Shown one piece after another: positions 5,110 to 10,115 of a DNA stretch of 10,115 nucleotides (positions are counted from its first letter, which is position 1; each line of letters opens with the position of its first letter). A program made the translations under genes and the position numbers. The notes beneath the pieces are model-generated. The model saw only the letters and a program-made list of their open reading frames with translations, was not told where the DNA came from and did not search any database. This DNA is from an uncultured Alistipes sp. (GTDB taxonomy: Bacteria > Bacteroidota > Bacteroidia > Bacteroidales > Rikenellaceae), in NCBI GenBank assembly GCA_947174575.1, contig CAMWJM010000027.1, forward strand, positions 1-10,115, read 5' to 3'.

Positions 5110-6522
5110 ATGAAACGGATTCTCATTCTGCTGTTTCTGTTCGCCGGATTCGCCGCGCAAGCCAAGGTAGGCGTTCCGGCCATATTCGGCGACAATATGG
5201 TGCTGCAACAGCAGCAGAAAGTACGATTGTGGGGCACCTCCGACGCCCGCGAGGTCGTCGTCGAGACCTCGTGGAGCGACGAGGTGTTCTACGCACCCGT
5301 CGAGCAGGGCCGTTGGCAGCTCGCCCTGCCTACTCCGGCCGCTTCCTACCAGCCGCAGGAAATCGTTCTGCGCGATGCCGATTCGGAACTCCGGTGGCAC
5401 GACGTGCTGATCGGCGAGGTGTGGATCTGCTCGGGACAGTCGAACATGTACATGCCCCTGCGCGGTTACACGGGCCAGCCCGTCGACCGGGCGCTGCCCG
5501 CGATCCTCGAAGCGACCGAATACCGCGACCGCATCCGCATGATTACGCTGCCCAAGCGCGAGGCGGCCACTCCGCAATACGACTTCGAGGGCAAATGGGA
5601 AGTTCCTGCGCCCGAAACCGCTCTGCGCATGAGCGCTGCGGCCTACTTCTTCGCCCGGGCGCTGACCCGGGCCTTGGACGTACCCGTCGGCATCGTCTCG
5701 ACGAGCTGGGGCGGCTCGAAAATCGAGGCTTGGATGGACACCGCATCGCTTGCCGAATTGGGCTACGACATAGCGAAGATCAACGCCGATCCCAAGATCG
5801 AACCCCGCGCCAAATGCGGCCTGCTCTACAACGGGTTGGTGGCTCCCGTAGCCGGATTCGCGGCCCGCGGCTTCGTGTGGTACCAGGGCGAGTCGAACCG
5901 CAAGGAGGCGGCGCGCTATGCCCGGATGATGCAACGCATGGCGGCTTATTGGCGCGCGCAATGGGGCGACCGCAACGACAAGATGCCGTTTCTCTATGTA
6001 CAAATCGCCCCGCACGGCTATAACCGCCCGGGCGACATTGATGCGGCACGGCTCGTCGAGGCGCAGAGCGACGCGCTGGAACTCATACCCAACGCGGCGA
6101 TGATCTCCACCACCGATCTGGGCGACGAGCACTGCATCCACCCGCGGCACAAACGCCCCGTAGGCGAGCGACTCGCAGCGGCAGCTTTGGTCAAGGCCTA
6201 CAAACGCAAACTGCCCGACGCTCTGGCGGTACGCTTCGCCGAAGCCGAATTCGCCGACGGCAAAGCCGTAGTCCGGTTCGACAACGCCCGGCTCGGACTG
6301 ACGCCCCAGAACGCCGAAGTGACGGGCTTCGAATTGGCGGGCAACGACGGCAAGTTCTACCCCGCCGAGGCCCGCATCGTGCCGTCGAAACCCCTCATAG
6401 AAGTCTCATCGCCCAAAGTGCCGGCACCCGTCGCCGTGCGCTATGCGTTCCACAACTACAGCCCCGGCAACCTCGCCAACACGCTCGGCATGCCGGCGAT
6501 CCCGTTCCGCACGGACAAATAA
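5110..6522 (+). CDS. Exported sialate O-acetylesterase-like SGNH esterase
   Basis: A 470-residue exported esterase of the sialic-acid-specific acetylesterase family (SGNH/GDSL fold). The signal peptide is about residues 1-18 (AAQA before KVG). FGDNMVLQQ and WGT at about 26-43 are the typical N-terminal beta-sandwich start. CSGQSNM (107-113) carries the nucleophile Ser111, SWGGSKIEAWM (199-209) and WYQGESN (257-263) carry the oxyanion Gly and Asn, and IHPRHK (343-348) has the catalytic His344 with an acidic partner in the preceding DLGDE. All expected catalytic blocks are present. Despite the family name, many members in polysaccharide loci remove O-acetyl groups from plant, algal or bacterial glycans. 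It follows the alpha/beta hydrolase gene by 4 bases and ends at the hairpin terminator. Activity on acetylated alginate or another acetylated uronan is inference from context. Confidence 0.88.
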   Translation: MKRILILLFLFAGFAAQAKVGVPAIFGDNMVLQQQQKVRLWGTSDAREVVVETSWSDEVFYAPVEQGRWQLALPTPAASYQPQEIVLRDADSELRWHDVLIGEVWICSGQSNMYMPLRGYTGQPVDRALPAILEATEYRDRIRMITLPKREAATPQYDFEGKWEVPAPETALRMSAAAYFFARALTRALDVPVGIVSTSWGGSKIEAWMDTASLAELGYDIAKINADPKIEPRAKCGLLYNGLVAPVAGFAARGFVWYQGESNRKEAARYARMMQRMAAYWRAQWGDRNDKMPFLYVQIAPHGYNRPGDIDAARLVEAQSDALELIPNAAMISTTDLGDEHCIHPRHKRPVGERLAAAALVKAYKRKLPDALAVRFAEAEFADGKAVVRFDNARLGLTPQNAEVTGFELAGNDGKFYPAEARIVPSKPLIEVSSPKVPAPVAVRYAFHNYSPGNLANTLGMPAIPFRTDK

Positions 6523-6556
6523 AAGAGGAGGCCCGGAAAATTCCGGGCCTCCTCTT
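6523..6556 (-). terminator. Strong hairpin terminator shared by two convergent operons
   Basis: AAGAGGAGGCCCGGAA (6523-6538) and TTCCGGGCCTCCTCTT (6541-6556) are exact 16-base reverse complements around AA. It begins directly after the stop of the acetylesterase gene (6520-6522) and lies 15 bases past the stop of the SDR gene. On the minus strand it is followed by TTATTTG after the final TT, a usable U tract, so it is best as the terminator of the transporter/SDR operon. The stem would also serve the plus-strand operon. Confidence 0.85.
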
Positions 6557-6571
6557 CGTTAGAGCATTCCG

Positions 6572-7324
6572 CTACGAGAAGAGCGTACCGCCGTTGATGT
6601 CGATGTTCGTACCAGTCAGGTAGCTCGACTCGTCGCTGGCCAGGTAGCAAACCAGGTCGGCGACCTCCGAAGCCTCGCCTTCGCGACGCAGGGGCGCCGT
6701 GTTATGCAGGTTCTCGCGCGCTTCGGGCTTGGTGAAACGATCGTGGAACGAGGTGTTGATCATACCCGGAGCCAGCGCATTGACGCGGATGCCCTGCGGG
6801 CCGAGTTCCTTGGCCATGGCGCGCGTGTGGCACATGACGGCCGCCTTGGCCGTGGCATAGACCGAAGCACCCGGGCCGCCGCCGTCGCGAGCCGCCTGCG
6901 ACGAGAAGTTGATGATCGAACCGCCGGCCGGCATCATGGGCACCACTTCGCGCGTGCAGAGGAACACCGAACGCATGTTGACGTCCATGAGGAAGTCGTA
7001 CCACGCTTCGTCCTGCTCGACGATCTTCTTGCGGCCGACGATGCCGCCGACGACGTTGACCAGAATATCGACCTTGCCGCCGAACGCTTTGCCGGCCTCG
7101 GCGAAGAGCTTCTTGACATCGGCCGCCTTGGTCATGTCGCCCTGCACGGCGATCGCCTCGCCGCCGTCGGCCTTGATCATGTCGAGGGTCTTGGCCGCAT
7201 CGTCGGGGTTGTCGAAGTAGTTGAGGCATACCTTGGCCCCTTCGAGAGCCAGTTTCACCGAGATCGCACGACCCAGGTCGCGCGCACCGCCCGTAACGAC
7301 GGCTACTTTTCCATTGAGTTTCAT
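6572..7324 (-). CDS. SDR-family NAD(P)-dependent oxidoreductase, probable DEH reductase
   Basis: A 250-residue classical short-chain dehydrogenase. The cofactor motif is TGGARDLG (11-18), then NVVGG (90-94), Asn116, FSSQ (Ser141/Ser142), and the catalytic Tyr156 and Lys160 in YATAK. It ends with the usual C-terminal NIDINGG. The stretch RDGGGPGAS and the RDLG cofactor motif are as I recall them in reductases of alginate operons in Flavobacteria. In these, 4-deoxy-L-erythro-5-hexoseulose uronate is reduced to 2-keto-3-deoxy-D-gluconate with NADPH or NADH. It is the last gene of the PL17-cupin-MFS-SDR operon, 45 bases after the MFS gene, and ends at the hairpin terminator. The third Gly of the usual TGxxxGxG motif is Asp16, a deviation rather than damage. 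A KduD-like role (2-keto-3-deoxygluconate 5-dehydrogenase) is the main alternative. Cofactor preference cannot be read safely. Confidence 0.82.
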   Translation of the reverse strand: MKLNGKVAVVTGGARDLGRAISVKLALEGAKVCLNYFDNPDDAAKTLDMIKADGGEAIAVQGDMTKAADVKKLFAEAGKAFGGKVDILVNVVGGIVGRKKIVEQDEAWYDFLMDVNMRSVFLCTREVVPMMPAGGSIINFSSQAARDGGGPGASVYATAKAAVMCHTRAMAKELGPQGIRVNALAPGMINTSFHDRFTKPEARENLHNTAPLRREGEASEVADLVCYLASDESSYLTGTNIDINGGTLFS

Positions 7325-7369
7325 AATGTCGTTTACAATTTAAGTACTTGAAAATATGGTTGTTTCGCT

Positions 7370-8815
7370 TTATTTTTTCACCTGTTCGATGCGCCCGCCG
7401 AAAAGGAACACGCACAGCAGGCTGGCCGGCACGAGCGAGGCGCCGAGGATGAAGAACGACGTCCACACGCCGCTCTGCGTCAGATAGGGCACCAAAAGAA
7501 TCGAGACGATCGTACCCAGCACGGCCGCCGCGCCGCCCAGTCCGGCCAGCGAACCCACGGCCTTGCCGGTCTGGAAGTCGCTGGCGAGGGTCTGGATGTT
7601 GGTCATCACGAACTGGTAGCCGCCCAGGATGAATGCCATCATCGCCACGGCCATCATGGCCGACGAAGCCACGGCGGCCAGCACCATGCCGGGCACGATG
7701 ATGCAGCCGCCTACGATCATCGCCGTCTTGCGGGCGAAGTCGACGCTCTTGCCGCGGGCGATCAATAGTCCGGAAAACCAACCTCCGGCCACCGAACCTA
7801 CGGCGGCACCTACATAGGGCACCCATGCCGACATGGCGATCTGCTTGATGTCGAGTCCGAAGACTTCGATCAAGTAGATCGGCAGCCACGTGACGAACAT
7901 CCACCAGATCGGGTCGAGGAAGAAGCGGCCCAGAATCACGGCGTAGTTCTTGCGCTCGGAGAGGAGCTGCCCCCAGGTCTTGGCCGTGTCGCACGAAACG
8001 CGGCACTCGGGCTGACCCGAAAGGATGTATTCGCGCTCCTCGTCGGTCACCCACGGGTGTTCCTTGGGGCCTTTCTTGTTGATAATCAACCAGGGAATCA
8101 CCCACAGGATGCCCAGCGAACCGACGACCACGAACGTGATGCGCCAGCCGAACGCCAGGAACAGCACCGGGATGAGCACCGGCGCGATGACCGAACCCAC
8201 CGAAGCGGCGGCCCCGAAGATGCCCTGTGCGAAAGCGCGCTCTTTCTGCGGAAACCATTCAGCGTTGGACTTGGTGGTGCCGGGCCAGGGGCCGGCTTCG
8301 CCCAGACCGAGCATCACGCGGAAGAACGTCAGCGACCGCAGCCCCGAGGCGAGCGACGCCAGCGCGTCGGCACCGCCCCACAGCAGGGCCGAGAGGGTGA
8401 AGCCGCGGCGCGTACCGATCTTGTCGTAGACGCGGCCCGAAACCAGCTGGCTGATGCCGTAGGCCACCATGAAGAACATGGTGATGACGGCCAGCAGGCT
8501 CTTGGACTGCCGTTGCTGCTGCTCGACGGGTGCCGAGGTGTCGATCAATCCCAGGTCTTTGGCGATGCCGCCGTAGCGCATATACTCGATCGAGCCGTCG
8601 GGCAATACCGACACCTCGTCGGCCGTGAGCCGCACATGCTCGTCATCGACGGTCGCGTCGTAGATGCCGGTCATCTCATCGTAGGTGTAATCCGAACATA
8701 CGACTTTGGTGTTGGCCACCCACATGTAGTTGAGCGTGCCGCGGTCGAGATAGTTGATGACGGTCACCACCACGATCAACCCCAGCACGACCCATCGGAA
8801 TCCTTTGATCTTCAT
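7370..8815 (-). CDS. MFS transporter, ExuT-like (ACS family), probable unsaturated uronate importer
   Basis: A 481-residue inner-membrane transporter of the anion:cation symporter branch of the major facilitator superfamily. TM1 at about 8-22 ends in INYLDRGTLN, the ExuT/hexuronate-transporter hallmark. GRVYDKIGTRRG (about 127-138) is the signature loop between TM2 and TM3, and LGLGEAGPWPGTTKSNAEWFP is the typical TM4/TM5 motif. About twelve hydrophobic segments can be counted. The periplasmic loop between TM1 and TM2 (about 30-105) is much longer than the roughly 30 residues usual in ExuT relatives and is acidic, with a single Cys40. The gene starts 6 bases after the kdgF-like gene and precedes the SDR gene. 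The same order (lyase, cupin, MFS, SDR) is known from alginate operons, so import of unsaturated uronate monomers or short oligomers is likely. Substrate is inference. Confidence 0.87.
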   Translation of the reverse strand: MKIKGFRWVVLGLIVVVTVINYLDRGTLNYMWVANTKVVCSDYTYDEMTGIYDATVDDEHVRLTADEVSVLPDGSIEYMRYGGIAKDLGLIDTSAPVEQQQRQSKSLLAVITMFFMVAYGISQLVSGRVYDKIGTRRGFTLSALLWGGADALASLASGLRSLTFFRVMLGLGEAGPWPGTTKSNAEWFPQKERAFAQGIFGAAASVGSVIAPVLIPVLFLAFGWRITFVVVGSLGILWVIPWLIINKKGPKEHPWVTDEEREYILSGQPECRVSCDTAKTWGQLLSERKNYAVILGRFFLDPIWWMFVTWLPIYLIEVFGLDIKQIAMSAWVPYVGAAVGSVAGGWFSGLLIARGKSVDFARKTAMIVGGCIIVPGMVLAAVASSAMMAVAMMAFILGGYQFVMTNIQTLASDFQTGKAVGSLAGLGGAAAVLGTIVSILLVPYLTQSGVWTSFFILGASLVPASLLCVFLFGGRIEQVKK

Positions 8816-8821
8816 AGGGCG

Positions 8822-9172
8822 TTACTTTTTGAGGAAATCGGCGCGGTGGGGCGAGAACGTGTCGATCAAAATACCCGGTTCGAGGCAGACGCAGCCGTGC
8901 AGCTCGTCGGGCGCCACATAGTAGCCGTCGCCGGCTTCGAGAATGCGTTTTTGGTCGCCTATGGTCAGCTCGAACTTGCCGCTGGCGACATAGGTGGCCT
9001 GACTGTGGTAGTGCTCGTGGAGCGTGCCCACGGCCCCTTTGTCGAACTTGACCTTGACGATCATCAACTGGCCGTCGTAGCCCATGATCTGGCGGGCGAT
9101 GCCCGGTGCGGGATGCTCCCACTGAAGCTCGTTTTCGAGCTGGAATGTTTCGCTGCGTGTTTTCATATTCAT
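8822..9172 (-). CDS. kdgF: KdgF-like cupin, linearisation of unsaturated uronates
   Basis: A 116-residue single-domain cupin. The first cupin motif is HEHYHSQ (52-58; probable metal ligands His52, His54 and Gln58). The second lies around GDGYYVAPDELHG (81-93) with His92. The end reads FSPHRADFL, typical of KdgF. KdgF proteins convert the 4,5-unsaturated monouronates released by pectate and alginate lyases to the open-chain keto form, feeding DEH or DKI to the next enzymes. There is no signal peptide, so it is cytoplasmic. It lies 15 bases after the PL17 gene and 6 bases before the MFS gene in one operon. An ATG two codons later (9166) is an equally possible start. The symbol rests on motif pattern and context; a generic sugar-binding cupin is the alternative. 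Confidence 0.83.
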   Translation of the reverse strand: MNMKTRSETFQLENELQWEHPAPGIARQIMGYDGQLMIVKVKFDKGAVGTLHEHYHSQATYVASGKFELTIGDQKRILEAGDGYYVAPDELHGCVCLEPGILIDTFSPHRADFLKK

Positions 9173-9187
9173 TGCGGTTTTAATCGG

Positions 9188-10115
9188 TTAGTCGATGCGG
9201 ATGTCGTAGGGGCCTGTCCAGCAGAACGTGCCCTCGGAGGTCTCGACCTTGTGGCGTCGGTCGGCGTCGGTCGTGCGGTTGGCCACGCACAGCACCACGC
9301 GGTGGCCGCCCTCGTATTCGGCCAGCGCCACGGTGTAGTCGGGCGTATCGCACAGCAGCCGCACGCCGCGGCACGACGAAGTGAGGTTGTCCGACTGCTC
9401 GACCTGCAGGTCGTAGGTACCGTGGCTTTCGAGCGACGAGAAGAACGTGTGGTCGCGCTTGCCCTGCTCGCGCACCATGTAGACGTTCTGGGTGCGGAGG
9501 TTGAAATCGGGATCGTTGGCGCCCGTCCGGGCGAATACCAGCTCGCTCCCGGGCGTCGTGGCGGTCGAGAGCGAGTAGAAACGGTCGCCCTCGATCCACG
9601 TGAAGCACGAGGTGCCGGACTCGGTGTTGCGGCCCCAGGCCTGCTTCCAAAGATGCTTGTAGCCCTCGCCATCGCCCAAGGTCGTCATCGTCGCCAGAGC
9701 CTTTTCATAGGGAAAATCGACGCTCACCATCTGCCCGCAATACCACACGGGATAGTCGTAGCGGTGCTCCTCGGCGCTCTCGGCGCGCAGCAGGTCGAGA
9801 ATCAACGGATATTGCAGGAACGGCGCGGTCACATAGGCCACCGTGCGCTGCATGGCGATCCCGGGATAGGCGTTCTCCTCGCAGGCCGAGACGACCTGCA
9901 CTCCCTCGCGCGAAAAGTCGGCGAAACGGATGTCGGAATGGTGCTTCATCGACTCGCCGTAGTCGCCTCCGAAGTGGGAACATTCGTCGGCCACCAGCGT
10001 ATTGTGCGCCACGGTGGTCATGGCGAACGTGCGGTTTTCGCGCGTGTAGTGGCCCTTGTATTTGGCTTCGATGTTGAGCCAGCGGGCGGCGCCGTAGTCG
10101 CAGAGCACCTCGCGG
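9188..10115 (-). CDS. Polysaccharide lyase family 17-type oligoalginate lyase (C-terminal part, truncated by the window)
   Basis: The frame is open to the right edge (309 codons seen, reading in as REVLCDYGAARWL), so only the C-terminal portion is here and the start lies outside. It is the beta-sheet heparinase II/III-like domain. TREN, AHNTLVADECSHFGG, ENAYPG, GYKHLWKQAWG and FARTGANDPDFNLR occur in the same order as in PL17 oligoalginate lyases of Flavobacteria, as I recall them. The AHN...DE segment is where this fold has metal-binding residues. PL17 enzymes cut alginate oligomers exolytically to unsaturated monomers, exactly the substrate of the KdgF-like cupin 15 bases downstream. The catalytic Tyr/His region of the helical N-terminal domain and any signal peptide are not in view. 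Other heparinase II/III-like families (PL15, PL39) are less likely alternatives. Confidence 0.8.
   Translation of the reverse strand, partial: REVLCDYGAARWLNIEAKYKGHYTRENRTFAMTTVAHNTLVADECSHFGGDYGESMKHHSDIRFADFSREGVQVVSACEENAYPGIAMQRTVAYVTAPFLQYPLILDLLRAESAEEHRYDYPVWYCGQMVSVDFPYEKALATMTTLGDGEGYKHLWKQAWGRNTESGTSCFTWIEGDRFYSLSTATTPGSELVFARTGANDPDFNLRTQNVYMVREQGKRDHTFFSSLESHGTYDLQVEQSDNLTSSCRGVRLLCDTPDYTVALAEYEGGHRVVLCVANRTTDADRRHKVETSEGTFCWTGPYDIRID

Noticed and set aside
4128..6150. Long minus-strand open frames opposite the two esterase genes
   Set aside because: They lie antisense to genes with complete catalytic motifs and signal peptides, and their translations show no recognisable domain.
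7325..7369. A separate promoter or operator (AAGTACTT palindrome) between the MFS and SDR genes
   Set aside because: No -33/-7 boxes are visible in these 45 bases, and the short palindrome is likely chance.
6702..8258. A 518-codon open frame on the minus strand overlapping the SDR and MFS genes
   Set aside because: It is a shifted frame of the two real genes; the translation is Arg-rich and low in hydrophobic residues, with no family motif.
1..10115. CRISPR arrays, tRNA or rRNA genes, insertion sequences, toxin-antitoxin or defence genes
   Set aside because: No regularly spaced repeats, cloverleaf, transposase motif or nuclease-type gene pair was seen on either strand.

Overview
The window looks like chromosomal DNA of a gut-type Bacteroidota, most likely near Alistipes/Rikenellaceae. 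The reasons are the G+C-rich coding part, several promoters of the Bacteroidota type (TTTG-like -33 box, about 20 bases, TAnnTTTG -7 box), a Bacteroides-like secreted bile salt hydrolase homologue, and a uronate-polysaccharide cluster laid out like alginate operons of marine Bacteroidota. The taxonomic guess is inference; no rRNA or marker gene is present.

Left part (1-1283) is clearly richer in A+T. It holds the N-terminal end of an unrecognised gene running off the left edge (minus strand), a small single-pass membrane protein with a Thr/Lys/Ser-rich tail (168-683, minus), and about 600 bases without a convincing protein gene. Within that gap, roughly 844-1088 on the minus strand looks like a structured RNA. 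It has a near-perfect promoter at one end, a GNRA-capped 5' hairpin and several nested long-range helices, and the G.U/C.A asymmetry favours the minus strand.

Next comes a choloylglycine hydrolase family enzyme (1284-2321, plus), convergent with the following cluster.

From 2339 to the right edge lies a uronate-polymer catabolic cluster, most likely for alginate or an alginate-like, possibly O-acetylated, uronan. It has three transcription units. (1) On the minus strand, a secreted jelly-roll protein (putative polysaccharide lyase, 3101-4024) is followed by a FadR-type GntR regulator (2339-3052). (2) Divergent from it on the plus strand are two exported esterases 4 bases apart: an alpha/beta hydrolase (4134-5105) and an SGNH sialate-O-acetylesterase-like protein (5110-6522). 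(3) On the minus strand, entering from the right edge, are a PL17-type oligoalginate lyase (C-terminal part only), a KdgF-like cupin, an ExuT-like MFS transporter and an SDR reductase of the DEH reductase type. Units 2 and 3 converge on a strong hairpin terminator at 6523-6556.

Inferred flow: esterases strip O-acyl groups and lyases cut the polymer and its oligomers to unsaturated uronates. The MFS protein imports the products, KdgF promotes ring opening, and the SDR reduces the resulting keto-sugar to 2-keto-3-deoxygluconate. KDG kinase, KDPG aldolase and any SusC/SusD pair are not in the window. The 109-base divergent control region (4025-4133) has a textbook promoter and two adjacent palindromes of the TGGT-n-ACCA type bound by FadR/UxuR-like GntR proteins, so the local GntR regulator probably controls both arms. 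No CRISPR array, tRNA, rRNA, transposase or integrase was seen.
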